Assembly: GCF_014596945.1 (NCBI RefSeq)
Contig: NZ_JACVXB010000002.1
Span: forward strand, 186,001 to 250,000
DNA: 64,000 bases
Origin: Aestuariibaculum sediminum
Lineage (GTDB): Bacteria > Bacteroidota > Bacteroidia > Flavobacteriales > Flavobacteriaceae
Reading direction: 5' to 3'
The notes under the pieces were generated by a model. That model saw nothing but the letters and a program-made list of their open reading frames with translations, had not been told where the DNA came from and made no database searches. A program made the translations under genes and the position numbers. Numbering within the stretch: the stretch's first letter is position 1; each line of letters begins with the position of its first letter. Positions 1 through 9,651 of the stretch are shown here, one piece after another.

Positions 1-115
1 CCTTTTAAATTTAATATAAGAGAAGACCAAGTAGAAATTAACTAATATTTTAAATTATTATGAATTAAAAAACAACTATTAAAACTAAAAACCAAAGATT
101 CATTTTACGAAAAAA

Positions 116-144
116 ACCGAAAAATGGTTCCAGCATTTTTCGGT
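116..144. other. Hairpin in the leader before the first susC
   Basis: Perfect 11-bp stem (116-126 with 134-144) and a 7-nt loop. The A-run before it would give a U-run on a minus-strand transcript, so it fits a terminator for the opposite strand. It could also be a leader structure of the susC mRNA. No -7 element (TAnnTTTG) was seen between 1 and 199. Confidence 0.45.
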
Positions 145-199
145 CTGTAAGAATGAATTAAATAACCTAAGTAACAATTATTTAAACCAACACAAAATT

Positions 200-3100
200 A
201 TGAAAAAAAGCTTTACTATGGTATGGCCTCCTAGTCTATGCCTAAAATTTGACTTGAAAATGAAATTGACAACACTATTATTGATAATTTCTTTGTTAAA
301 AGTTCATGCAGACTCTTATTCTCAAAATAAAAAATTGAGTTTGAAGCTTGATAATGTAACAATTGAACAAGTTTTTAATAAGATTGAATCTATTTCTGAA
401 TTTCGTTTTTTATATGAAACAGACGCTATTGATGTTAAAAAAAATGTAAGTCTTGAAATTAAAAATAAAAAGATTGATTTCGTTTTAGAGGAATTATTTC
501 GAGACTCAAATGTGAAATATGATTTACTTGATAGACAGATATTGCTTACTCAAAGACAAGTAATGCAAAATAAAATCAATCAATCATTTAATGTTAGTGG
601 TATTGTTCTAGATAATAATGGAATTCCTCTACCTGGGGCAACTATTTTGGAGAAGGGAACTCAAAACGGAGTCCAAACAGATTTTGATGGTAAATTTAAT
701 TTAAAGGTTTCAAGTAGTGATATAATTTTAGTTGTTTCATTTGTTGGATTTAAAACTCAAGAGGTGGAAATTAATGGCCAAATGAATTTATCAATTTCTT
801 TAGAAGAAGATACTGCTAAATTGGAAGAAGTCGTTATTACAGGATATGGCTCTCAAAAAAGGACTAATGTTACTACTGCAATTTCACAAATAAAAGGAGA
901 TAATCTGGTTAAAGTAGCTACACCTACACTAGGTACTAGTTTAACAGGACAAGTTCCGGGATTATTGGTAACAACACCTATTTCTGAGCCAGGAAATGAT
1001 ACACCAACCATTTTGGTTCGAGGTCTTTCTACAATCACAGGAGCTAACGCCCCATTAATTGTTATTGATGGTGTTGCAAATGCTGATGGGATTAATAGGT
1101 TGGATCCAAACGACATTGAATCTGTAACAGTTTTAAAAGATGCATCAGCAGCAATTTATGGTGCACAATCAGCAGGTGGTGTAATATTAATCACAACTAA
1201 AAGAGGTGAAATTGGGAAGCCAAAATTTAATTTTTCAACGGGTTACGGCTTCGTTTCTCCAATAAGTGTTCCTAAGTATTCTAATGCTGCATTACAGTTA
1301 AAGGGGCTTGGGTTTTCAGAAGAGGTTATTGAACCATGGTTGGATGGAACTAATAAAGGTACTGATTGGTTAGATGAAGTTCTTAAAAATACAAGTGGAC
1401 AACAAAGACATAGTTTAACAGCTTCTGGAGGATCAGAAACTGTAAATTATTTTGCTTCATTAGGATATGTCTCTCAAGAAGGTCAAGTTACTGGAGATAA
1501 TCAATCAGGTAACAAGCAGTATAATTTCAGAAGTAATATTGACGCGAAACTTTCAGATAGATTAAAATTGAGTTTTGATGTTTCAGGAAGAAGACAAGAT
1601 AGAGTTTTACTGGCACGGTCATTACAAGACAATATTCGAAATACGGGATTAACAACGCCACTTCAGCCTGCCTATGTTCAAGGTATGCCAACAGGTGGAC
1701 GTGTTAATCAAAGTGCATTAATTGTTGCTAAATCTGAAGGAAATAGAAAAGATATTGTTGATGTTCTGGGAACTACGATAAGACTTGATTATGATATACC
1801 AAAAATTGATGGTTTAACATTTAAAATGTTTGGAAATATTGTAACGAATCAACAGTATGGTAAAGATTGGCTTGTTCCTTTTATTTATTACGATGAAGAT
1901 GCTAACGGAAACTTGATTGAATATGAGGCAATAGGAAGACCCGTTAATAGACCACAATTAACAGAGCGCTTCGATCGATCAACCAGTTTAACGTATAATG
2001 CAAGGTTTAATTATAGCAAGAACTTTGGTTTACATAACATTGATGCGTTTATTGCTTATGAACAATATAAATTAAAATCAAATTTTATTCAAGCGCAACG
2101 TCTTGATTTTGATTCTACGGCGGTTCCTGAATTATTCGCAGGAACAACAGATCCAAATTTAATTCGAAATAATGGAAGCTCTAACGAGAGCGCCCGTCAA
2201 AATTATTTTGGACAAATATCGTATGATTACGATGGGAAATATTTATTTCAATTTCATCTAAGACGTGACGCTTCAGAACGTTTCTCAGAAAATGAACGTG
2301 TAGGGTATTTTCCAGGTATATCTGCTGGTTGGTTAATTTCAAAAGAAGAATTTTTTAATGTTTCTTTTATAGAGCATTTAAAGTTACGTAGTTCTTGGGG
2401 TATTCTCGGTAATGACGCTATAGGACGTTTTAACTACCTTTCATTATATGAATTTGCTCCTGGATATGTTTTTGATGGAAGTCTTGTAGTCGGAGGTAAT
2501 AGAGAAGGTTTACTTGCTGCTCCAAATACAACTTGGGAGAAAAAGGAAACAAGAAATCTTGGTTTTGAGTTTGGAATGTTTGATAGAAAACTATTCCTTG
2601 AACTTGATTTCTTTAAATATATTACTTCTGATATATTGATATCAAGAAACGCTACGGTTACAGATGTTTCAGGTATAGGCAGTCAACTTCCTAATGAAAA
2701 TCTTGGTGAATTTGAAAACAAGGGTTTTGAAATTCAAACAACTTACAGAAATAATATAGGAGATTTTAATTATAACATTTCAGCAAACTTTAGTAGAACT
2801 AAAAATGAGACTATATTTATTGATGAACCAGATTTTGGAGAATCACGGATTCATCAATCTAGAGAAGGTAGACCTTGGGGAACACCACTAATGTATGTAG
2901 TGGAAGGTAGGTTTTTATCACAAGCCGATATAGATGACCCCAACAAACTAGGTTTGGGAAATGTACAATTAGGAGACTGGATTTATAGAGATATTAATAA
3001 TGATGGTATAATAAATGTTGACGATCGAGTAATTTCTGATTATAATGAGATACCTCAAATTATAATGGGACTTAACATTAGTGCTAGTTATAAAGGTTTT

Positions 3101-3514
3101 GATTTAACAGTTAATACGCATGCGAACGCAAAAGTTAAGAAATTCACACATTTCTATATTGCAGGTGAGATTAATAATACAGCCGAATATTATTTTAAAA
3201 ATCTTTATTATAATGAAGCTGAACCAGGAACCATTCCTGCCTTAAATAGAGGTAGAGATATGAACTCGGTTACTCAAAAAGATGCCTCTTTTGTCCGTAT
3301 TAAAACCTTAGAATTAGGTTATACTATTCCTAATAAATACATGAATAAAATTGGTTTAGATAATGCTAGAATTTATGCTAATGGCTATAATTTGTTTACA
3401 TTTTCGAAATTCAATGACTACCAACTAGGAGATCCAGAGGCATTTGTTAGTGGAAGCTTCCACTATCAGCCTTCATTTAAAACTATAACTATTGGTCTTA
3501 ACTTAGGATTTTAA
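200..3514 (+). CDS. susC: SusC-like TonB-dependent receptor with STN domain (PUL1)
   Basis: Outer-membrane importer of oligosaccharides, powered by TonB/ExbBD. The N-terminus has a long pre-signal stretch and a hydrophobic signal (about residues 20-38), then an STN domain (about 45-115), a carboxypeptidase-D-like repeat (about 130-205), the plug (about 220-335, with the VITTKRG motif typical of SusC) and a 22-strand-type barrel ending in an aromatic residue (LNLGF). At 1104 residues it is normal for the family. The STN domain normally receives control from a FecI/FecR-type sigma/anti-sigma pair; none is in the window, so the regulator is probably left of position 1. susD follows after 23 bp. 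The glycan cannot be read from this protein; the enzymes downstream point to a fucose-rich polymer. Confidence 0.95.
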   Translation: MKKSFTMVWPPSLCLKFDLKMKLTTLLLIISLLKVHADSYSQNKKLSLKLDNVTIEQVFNKIESISEFRFLYETDAIDVKKNVSLEIKNKKIDFVLEELFRDSNVKYDLLDRQILLTQRQVMQNKINQSFNVSGIVLDNNGIPLPGATILEKGTQNGVQTDFDGKFNLKVSSSDIILVVSFVGFKTQEVEINGQMNLSISLEEDTAKLEEVVITGYGSQKRTNVTTAISQIKGDNLVKVATPTLGTSLTGQVPGLLVTTPISEPGNDTPTILVRGLSTITGANAPLIVIDGVANADGINRLDPNDIESVTVLKDASAAIYGAQSAGGVILITTKRGEIGKPKFNFSTGYGFVSPISVPKYSNAALQLKGLGFSEEVIEPWLDGTNKGTDWLDEVLKNTSGQQRHSLTASGGSETVNYFASLGYVSQEGQVTGDNQSGNKQYNFRSNIDAKLSDRLKLSFDVSGRRQDRVLLARSLQDNIRNTGLTTPLQPAYVQGMPTGGRVNQSALIVAKSEGNRKDIVDVLGTTIRLDYDIPKIDGLTFKMFGNIVTNQQYGKDWLVPFIYYDEDANGNLIEYEAIGRPVNRPQLTERFDRSTSLTYNARFNYSKNFGLHNIDAFIAYEQYKLKSNFIQAQRLDFDSTAVPELFAGTTDPNLIRNNGSSNESARQNYFGQISYDYDGKYLFQFHLRRDASERFSENERVGYFPGISAGWLISKEEFFNVSFIEHLKLRSSWGILGNDAIGRFNYLSLYEFAPGYVFDGSLVVGGNREGLLAAPNTTWEKKETRNLGFEFGMFDRKLFLELDFFKYITSDILISRNATVTDVSGIGSQLPNENLGEFENKGFEIQTTYRNNIGDFNYNISANFSRTKNETIFIDEPDFGESRIHQSREGRPWGTPLMYVVEGRFLSQADIDDPNKLGLGNVQLGDWIYRDINNDGIINVDDRVISDYNEIPQIIMGLNISASYKGFDLTVNTHANAKVKKFTHFYIAGEINNTAEYYFKNLYYNEAEPGTIPALNRGRDMNSVTQKDASFVRIKTLELGYTIPNKYMNKIGLDNARIYANGYNLFTFSKFNDYQLGDPEAFVSGSFHYQPSFKTITIGLNLGF

Positions 3515-3537
3515 CCATAACATTAATACAGATAATT

Positions 3538-5265
3538 ATGAAATATATATATAAGTTATTTAGTATAATAACATTAAGCATTATTACTATTTCTTGCTCT
3601 GATGACTTTTTAAATTTAAAACCAAGTACATCTTTGTCAGAACTTGATGTTTTTACTGATGAAGCATTGCTTACCAATTTCGTAAACAATAATTACGGAA
3701 GAGCTTTTAGAGACAAGTTTCATAGAAACCCAGCTGACGAAGGTATAACCGATAATGGTCAGGGGCGTGATGCTATATACACCGATTTTGTTGGAGATAA
3801 TTTTAATTCTTCAAGAGGAGAAGGGTTTACTGCTAATTTATGGAGTACATCATTTTCCACAATTAGAAATGTCAACTTGTTTTTTGAAAAAACAGAAGGT
3901 AATCCAAATTCGTTAGACGAATCGACTTTGTTAGACCTTAGCGGTCAAATGCGATATATAAGATCGTGGGTTTATTTTGATTTATTAAGAACTTACGGAG
4001 GAGTTCCTATTGTTACAGAGACATATAATTTAGAAACAGCAAGTGAAATACCTCCCAGAAGTTCCATTCAAGAAGTTGGTGCATTTATATTAGGAGAATT
4101 AGACAAGGCAATCACCGAATTACCAGAAAAGGGTTCAGAAGCTATTGTTGGACGAATTAATAAGGATGTAGCAATGGCCTTAAAAGGAAGACTTACGTTA
4201 TACCTAGCAAGTCCGCTTTATAATAATGGTAGCAACGGCTCCCAACAGCAATGGGAAGCTGCACGTGATGCGAACAAAGCTATTTTAGATTTAAATCATT
4301 ATGATTTAAATACCCCTTATGAAAATATCTTTTTACAAGGAACACAAAATACAAGTTCTACTATTTTTGCTAAAACTTATAGTGATGCTTTACCACAACC
4401 TGGAGAACGTGCTGGAAGACATATTTTAGGTTGTACGCATGGAGGTTATACCATGGTCCAACCTACTCAAGATTTAGTAAATGCGTATCAGATGAATGAT
4501 GGGCAATATCCTTATGAGGAAGATTTAGTTACTGTAAACCCAAATTCGGGATATGATGAACAAAATCCATATGTTAACCGAGACCCAAGGTTTTATAAAA
4601 GTATACTCTTTCAAGGTTCTACATTCTCATCGGTAACTACACCAGATCATGTACAACAGTATTGGCAGTTAGAAGATCAATCAGCTATAGGTGCTGATGT
4701 CTCAATTGCCGGTGTTATTGGAGGTGGTTGTAATTCTCAAGGTGGTTATAATTTTAGAAAATATGCCGATGGTAGAGCCCCTACGCAAAGTACTACACCA
4801 TGGGTCTACTTCAGATTAGCGGAGTTTGAGCTAAATTATGCCGAGGCACAATTGCAACTGGGAGATGAAGATGAAGCTAGAGCTGCTTTAAATAGAGTTA
4901 GAAATAGACCAGGAATTGAAATGCCTCCCATTTCCGATACAGTTACAGGAGCCGAATTATGGAGAGCCTACCATTACGAAAGACGAATCGAACTTGTCTT
5001 TGAGGGACATAGATGGCAAGATGGAAGAAGATGGATGATGGGTAAAGAATTGTTTGAAAAGCAACCTAAAGGTACAAAAATAATAAGAACTGATGGCGGA
5101 AATACTGGTGATGCTATAACAGTAACATATGAGCATTTTGCAGTTGACATTCAGCCACAATGGGGACCAAGAAAGTGGAATAATAAGGCCTACTGGGCTC
5201 CAATTCCGCCCAATGAAATTGTAAAATCCGAAGATGTCCTAACACAAAATCCAGGTTGGGATTAA
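3538..5265 (+). CDS. susD: SusD/RagB-like surface glycan-binding lipoprotein (PUL1)
   Basis: Surface lipoprotein that caps the SusC barrel and binds the glycan. The signal peptide ends in a lipobox with Cys20 (ISCSDDF). The acidic residues after the Cys fit the export signal of surface lipoproteins in this phylum. The TPR-like helical core is recognisable from segments such as YIRSWVYFDLLRTYGG and the C-terminal RRIELVFEGHRWQDGRRW block, with a terminal NPGWD, all standard for the family. At 575 residues it is normal. It is translationally close to susC and is followed by a strong hairpin. Confidence 0.95.
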   Translation: MKYIYKLFSIITLSIITISCSDDFLNLKPSTSLSELDVFTDEALLTNFVNNNYGRAFRDKFHRNPADEGITDNGQGRDAIYTDFVGDNFNSSRGEGFTANLWSTSFSTIRNVNLFFEKTEGNPNSLDESTLLDLSGQMRYIRSWVYFDLLRTYGGVPIVTETYNLETASEIPPRSSIQEVGAFILGELDKAITELPEKGSEAIVGRINKDVAMALKGRLTLYLASPLYNNGSNGSQQQWEAARDANKAILDLNHYDLNTPYENIFLQGTQNTSSTIFAKTYSDALPQPGERAGRHILGCTHGGYTMVQPTQDLVNAYQMNDGQYPYEEDLVTVNPNSGYDEQNPYVNRDPRFYKSILFQGSTFSSVTTPDHVQQYWQLEDQSAIGADVSIAGVIGGGCNSQGGYNFRKYADGRAPTQSTTPWVYFRLAEFELNYAEAQLQLGDEDEARAALNRVRNRPGIEMPPISDTVTGAELWRAYHYERRIELVFEGHRWQDGRRWMMGKELFEKQPKGTKIIRTDGGNTGDAITVTYEHFAVDIQPQWGPRKWNNKAYWAPIPPNEIVKSEDVLTQNPGWD

Positions 5266-5311
5266 AAAAAATATAAAGTTTAGGTTAGTTTAGTTAATTG
5301 AGTTGTTGAAT

Positions 5312-5345
5312 ACCATACAGTAAGCTATACGTCTTACTGTATGGT
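5312..5345 (+). terminator. Strong hairpin after susCD of PUL1
   Basis: Perfect 13-bp stem (5312-5324 with 5333-5345), 8-nt loop, 46 nt after the susD stop. There is no U-run, so it is more likely an mRNA 3'-end or processing hairpin than a classic intrinsic terminator. It would separate high susCD expression from the enzyme genes. Confidence 0.5.
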
Positions 5346-5662
5346 TACTTCAAAATAATGTTTGGTTGATAATAATTTATTCGAAATTTGGATTAAATTT
5401 CAATTATATCTATTTATTCTAGTAATAGAATCCGTATAATTATTTTTCATTTTTATATCGAAATTTTAGAAAATAAATTTTGACGGATTATTATGTGCCT
5501 AAATTAAAAGGGTAAGTTGCTTTAATTTTAAAAATATAAGAATATGTCAATTGTTTAAACATCATTGCATTTAAGGGGTAGTAGCAACTTATTAATAGGT
5601 GAGACTAATTATGTGTAAAATTAAAATTATGAAGAAATTATAAATACAGCCTTAGTAATTAA
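5346..5662. promoter_or_regulatory. Gene-free region before the PUL1 enzyme block
   Basis: The 397-bp gap after susD holds no convincing gene. Its right part carries an inverted pair, TAAGTTGC (5513-5520) and GCAACTTA (5584-5591), each next to a G-rich AAGGGGTA-like stretch. This could be an operator or a second promoter region for the enzyme genes starting at 5663. No clear TAnnTTTG element was identified. Confidence 0.35.
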
Positions 5663-6697
5663 ATGATGAAAGTAAAAGGAATAACAGAAACTATAATTAC
5701 GATTTTATCGTGTTTGGTATCGTGTTTTTTAATAGCACAGGACGTGAATACGTTAAAAAAAAAATTTTCAAAAATTGAATTTGATTTCGAAGAAATTTCT
5801 GGAATAGGTTACGAAGAAGGATGTACACGTCGCGATCCTAGTGATGTTATAAAGGTGGGTGATTCGTATTTTGTTTATTATACAAAAATTCCAGATGCTC
5901 AACCCAAATATTGGGGAGCCGGATATTGGGGTGCGAGTATTTGGTGTGCAATTTCTCAAGATGCCGGATATTCATGGATTGAGGTAGGTGAGGTGTTAAA
6001 AGTAGATAAACAAGGGCAGTGGGATTCACATGCCGTTTTTACTCCAAACATACTTTATGCGAATGGTAAATACTATTTGTATTATACAGGTGTAAAGCCA
6101 ACACCAGGAAACATCAACAAAGAATTTGAAAATAATAATTTATCCGATATTACAGCTATAGGTGTTGTTGTGTCTGATACACCAACCGGACCATTCAAGA
6201 GAATTTCAGAGGACCCTGTATTAAAAGTAAGTGTTGAGCCAGAAATGTTTGATAGTTACAGGGTTGATGACGCCTCTTTAATACGACGAAATGGACTTTA
6301 CTGGCTTTATTATAAAGGCCGCTCTTTAGTTAGTGGGCATGGAGGCCCTTCTCATACTTGTATGGGGGTTGCGTTTTCAAAAGATCCACAAGGTCCATTT
6401 ACCAAATTGGGATATCCGATTCTAGACAGAAGTCATGAGGTATTAATTTGGCCTGAAGGTACTGGTGTTGCTGCTTTTGCATCATTATCTGAAACCTTCG
6501 AATATGCCCCGGATGGAGTGGATTTTATGTCTGATAAATTAAATGTAAAGGTAAAAGAACGTGCTGTGGCACCAGGAGCATTTCGTCCTGATTTAACTAA
6601 TCCTGTTGTTTTCGGGGATGGATTAAAATGGGGAATAGCTATGGTTCCAAACAAACATGAATGCTATTTAATTCGTTATGAATTAACATCTAGGTAA
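5663..6697 (+). CDS. GH117-like five-bladed beta-propeller glycosidase
   Basis: Secreted enzyme (signal about residues 1-25, ending before QDVNTL). The sequence RRDPSDVIKVGDSYFVYYT, followed by WDSHAVFTPNILYANGKYYL, is the pattern of GH117/GH43-type propellers, in which an early Asp-Pro and later acidic residues form the active site. GH117 members cleave alpha-1,3 bonds of 3,6-anhydro-L-galactose, and relatives act on other algal galactans or fucose-containing glycans. The length (344 aa) fits a single propeller domain. Two adjacent ATGs (5663 and 5666) are possible starts. It is the first gene of the enzyme run 5663-19590. An unclassified GH43-like family is the main alternative. Confidence 0.7.
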   Translation: MMKVKGITETIITILSCLVSCFLIAQDVNTLKKKFSKIEFDFEEISGIGYEEGCTRRDPSDVIKVGDSYFVYYTKIPDAQPKYWGAGYWGASIWCAISQDAGYSWIEVGEVLKVDKQGQWDSHAVFTPNILYANGKYYLYYTGVKPTPGNINKEFENNNLSDITAIGVVVSDTPTGPFKRISEDPVLKVSVEPEMFDSYRVDDASLIRRNGLYWLYYKGRSLVSGHGGPSHTCMGVAFSKDPQGPFTKLGYPILDRSHEVLIWPEGTGVAAFASLSETFEYAPDGVDFMSDKLNVKVKERAVAPGAFRPDLTNPVVFGDGLKWGIAMVPNKHECYLIRYELTSR

Positions 6698-6751
6698 GGG
6701 CCTTCTTTTCTTTTTGTTTAAAAATAAAAAAATACAATAATTAGTATACAA

Positions 6752-8161
6752 ATGAATTTTAAAACGCAACTACAACAATTCCTGTTATTAATATTTACCA
6801 TTGTCGGGTATGCCCAACATCACAATAATGATCAGATACCTATTCCTACCCAAGCTCAATTAGACTGGCAAAATGCGGAATTAGCAGCCTTGGTGTGTTG
6901 GGATATGCATGTTTTTGATGGAAAATTCTATGTACAATCTAAAGCGCGGATTACACCTGTTGAGGATTATAATAGTTTTAATCCGGAGCAATACGATATG
7001 GACCAGTGGATTAAATCTTTAAAAGATGGAGGATTTAAAATGGCCATTTTTACAGTGAGTCATGAAACTGGATTTTTTTTCCATCAAAGTGAAGCGACCC
7101 CTTATTGTATGAAAGCCTTAAAATGGCAGGATGGTAAGGGGGACATTTTAAGAGACTTTAAGGCTTCTTGCGACAAGTACGGTATACTTCCAGGTGTTTA
7201 CATTGGGACCCGGTGGAATGCGTATTATGGTATTCATGATTTTAAAGTACAAGGAGATAATCAATTTGCTAAAAATAGACAAAAACACTACAATACTATG
7301 ATTGAAAAGATTGTAAAAGAAATCTTTATGAACTATGGCGATTGGGCTATGGTTTGGTTTGATGGAGGAGCCCACGGTCCGGAACAAGGCGGGCCTGATG
7401 TGTTATCTGTTTTTGAAAAGTACCAACCGAATTGTTTGTTTTACCATAACTTGCAACGTGCCGATATGCGCTGGGGTGGCAGTGAATCTGGCACGGTTCC
7501 TTATCCTTGTTGGGGAACATTTCCCTATCCTTCAACCGGAGCAGGAGAATCAGCTAAACAAGAGATTTATGCTAATAATTTTGAGATGTTAAAAACTGGA
7601 GATCCAGATGGGATGTATTATATGCCGGCCATGAGTGATGCTCCTTTACGAGGTAATGGCGGACATGATTGGTTTTGGGAACCAAACCGTGAACAAACTC
7701 TATTTTCATTGGATAATTTGGTGAGCAAGTATTACAATTCTGTGGGGCACAATACAACACTCATTTTAGGGGTAACCCCAAACCCAGAGGGTTTAATGCC
7801 GGCTCCGGATGTGAAACGCTTAAAGGAATTTGGTAATGAGATTAAACGAAGGTTTTCTAGACCAATTTCAACTATGTCAGGAACGAATAAGGAGTTAACG
7901 CTTAAATTTCCAAAAAATCAAATCATAAATCAAATTGTATTAAAGGAGGATATTACTCAAGGGGAACGCGTAAGACAATTTATATTGGAAGGAAAAACCC
8001 AAAATGGCTGGGAGTCCATTTTTGAAGGATCTTGTATTGGACATAAATTTATTCATTTGTTTGAGGATATGGAACTAAAAGCTGTTCGCCTTAAGGTCAA
8101 GGAATCTAAAGGGACACCTCAAATTAATTCGTTTGAAGTTTTTAACATAAATAATATTTAG
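6752..8161 (+). CDS. GH29 alpha-L-fucosidase (copy 1)
   Basis: Secreted retaining exo-fucosidase. After a signal peptide (about 1-21) comes the GH29 TIM barrel, with segments such as GGFKMAIFTVSHETGF and the nucleophile motif MVWFDGG (Asp204 by family analogy). A short beta-rich C-terminal domain (about 375-469) follows. At 469 residues it is normal for the family. A close paralogue lies at 13666-15069; the two share the start of the mature protein (PIPTQAQLDWQNAEL versus PIPTKAQLDWQNAEL) and most barrel motifs, so they arose by duplication and may differ in linkage preference. The next gene starts 2 bp after the stop. Confidence 0.9.
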   Translation: MNFKTQLQQFLLLIFTIVGYAQHHNNDQIPIPTQAQLDWQNAELAALVCWDMHVFDGKFYVQSKARITPVEDYNSFNPEQYDMDQWIKSLKDGGFKMAIFTVSHETGFFFHQSEATPYCMKALKWQDGKGDILRDFKASCDKYGILPGVYIGTRWNAYYGIHDFKVQGDNQFAKNRQKHYNTMIEKIVKEIFMNYGDWAMVWFDGGAHGPEQGGPDVLSVFEKYQPNCLFYHNLQRADMRWGGSESGTVPYPCWGTFPYPSTGAGESAKQEIYANNFEMLKTGDPDGMYYMPAMSDAPLRGNGGHDWFWEPNREQTLFSLDNLVSKYYNSVGHNTTLILGVTPNPEGLMPAPDVKRLKEFGNEIKRRFSRPISTMSGTNKELTLKFPKNQIINQIVLKEDITQGERVRQFILEGKTQNGWESIFEGSCIGHKFIHLFEDMELKAVRLKVKESKGTPQINSFEVFNINNI

Positions 8162-8163
8162 GA

Positions 8164-9570
8164 ATGAAACGATTTCTATTAGGGCTTTTGCTGGTATGGG
8201 GGCATACAAGTTTTGCTAAGATTTGGACGTCTTCAGTGATTTCTGATGGTATGGTTTTACAGAGGAATACATCTGTGACTATCTGGGGATGGACTAGCGA
8301 AACTATCGAACCGATTACAGTAATTGGTAGTTGGGATAATGTGCCGGTAACCCAAAATGCGTATCAAGGGAAATGGTCTGTTCAGCTACCTACACCTGAC
8401 GCAGGGGGACCATATACCGTTACCATTAAAGGTCATGAAGCCATTATATTATCAAATGTGTTAATTGGTGAAGTTTGGATTGCTTCCGGGCAATCCAATA
8501 TGGAGTGGACGGCATCAAATGGGATTACAAATGCGAAGGAAGAGATTAATAATGCCGTTTACCCAAATATTCGTCTGTTCAATGTGCCCAAGCATCAATC
8601 GGCTAGTCGTCAGAATGACACTAAAGGAAATTGGACAGAATGTTCTCCGAATACCATGAAGGACTTTAGTGCTGTAGCTTATTTTTTTGGAAGAGAACTT
8701 CATAAAGAGCTTAATATACCTATTGGTTTGATTAATTCAAGTTGGGGAGGTACTCGCGCTGAGGTTTGGTTTAATGCTAATTATTTAAAAAGTAAGCCGC
8801 ACTTGGTAGAGTCGAAAACACATTTTACAGAGAATAAATGGCACACTGCAGAACCAGGATATATGTTCAATGCCATGGTTGCACCTTTAATTCCCTTTAA
8901 AATTGCAGGAGCCATTTGGTATCAAGGAGAAGCTAATAGGGTGTCTCCTCATATTTATAAAGATGTGTTGTCAGCTCTCATTGAAAATTGGAGAGCAGAG
9001 TGGGGTTACAATTTTCCTTTTTATTTTGTTCAAATAGCCCCTTTTAATTACAAGGAAAAACATGCGGGTGTGTTAATTAGGGAAGCGCAATTGAAAACAT
9101 TTAAAGATGTTTATAATACAGGGATGGTTGTTGTGAGTGACATTGGAAATATTAACAATATTCATCCAAAAAATAAACAGGATGTAGGCAAGCGTCTTGC
9201 CCAATGGGCCTTAACAAAAAACTATAATGATAAAGGCAAGGCCTTCTCTGGGCCCATATATCGTGAAGTAAAAAAAGAAGGACAAAAAATGGTTATTTAT
9301 TTTGATTATGCAGAGGATGGGCTAATGAAAAATGGAGATGAGTTAACTGAATTTGAAATTTGTGGAGCCGATAAAATCTTCATAAAAGCTAGAGCTAAAA
9401 TAAAAGGGGATATTGTTATGGTTTGGCATAATAAGATAAAAAATCCATTAGCGGTCCGTTTTGCATGGAACAATAAGGCTGAACCTAATCTTTATAACAA
9501 GGCAGGATTGCCAGCATCCTGTTTTCGGACAGATGATTGGGATATTCAAATTGAACAAAATAATGAATAA
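8164..9570 (+). CDS. Sialate O-acetylesterase-family (SASA) esterase
   Basis: Predicted secreted carbohydrate O-acetylesterase. A signal peptide (about 1-18) is followed by a beta-sandwich with the MVLQRN motif typical of the family, then the SGNH catalytic core with the nucleophile in ASGQSNMEW (Ser111). A later NNIHPKNK segment supplies the likely catalytic His. Family members remove O-acetyl groups from sialic acid, but in algal-glycan PULs they more often deacetylate other sugars. At 468 residues it is normal. It is tightly coupled to the GH29 gene upstream. Confidence 0.85.
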   Translation: MKRFLLGLLLVWGHTSFAKIWTSSVISDGMVLQRNTSVTIWGWTSETIEPITVIGSWDNVPVTQNAYQGKWSVQLPTPDAGGPYTVTIKGHEAIILSNVLIGEVWIASGQSNMEWTASNGITNAKEEINNAVYPNIRLFNVPKHQSASRQNDTKGNWTECSPNTMKDFSAVAYFFGRELHKELNIPIGLINSSWGGTRAEVWFNANYLKSKPHLVESKTHFTENKWHTAEPGYMFNAMVAPLIPFKIAGAIWYQGEANRVSPHIYKDVLSALIENWRAEWGYNFPFYFVQIAPFNYKEKHAGVLIREAQLKTFKDVYNTGMVVVSDIGNINNIHPKNKQDVGKRLAQWALTKNYNDKGKAFSGPIYREVKKEGQKMVIYFDYAEDGLMKNGDELTEFEICGADKIFIKARAKIKGDIVMVWHNKIKNPLAVRFAWNNKAEPNLYNKAGLPASCFRTDDWDIQIEQNNE

Positions 9571-9651
9571 GCATCTAATGTATGATTCTATTTTATTGAT
9601 GTTTGGTTTTCAATTATACATAAATTAAAAACAGTTTAAGAAATCATATTT

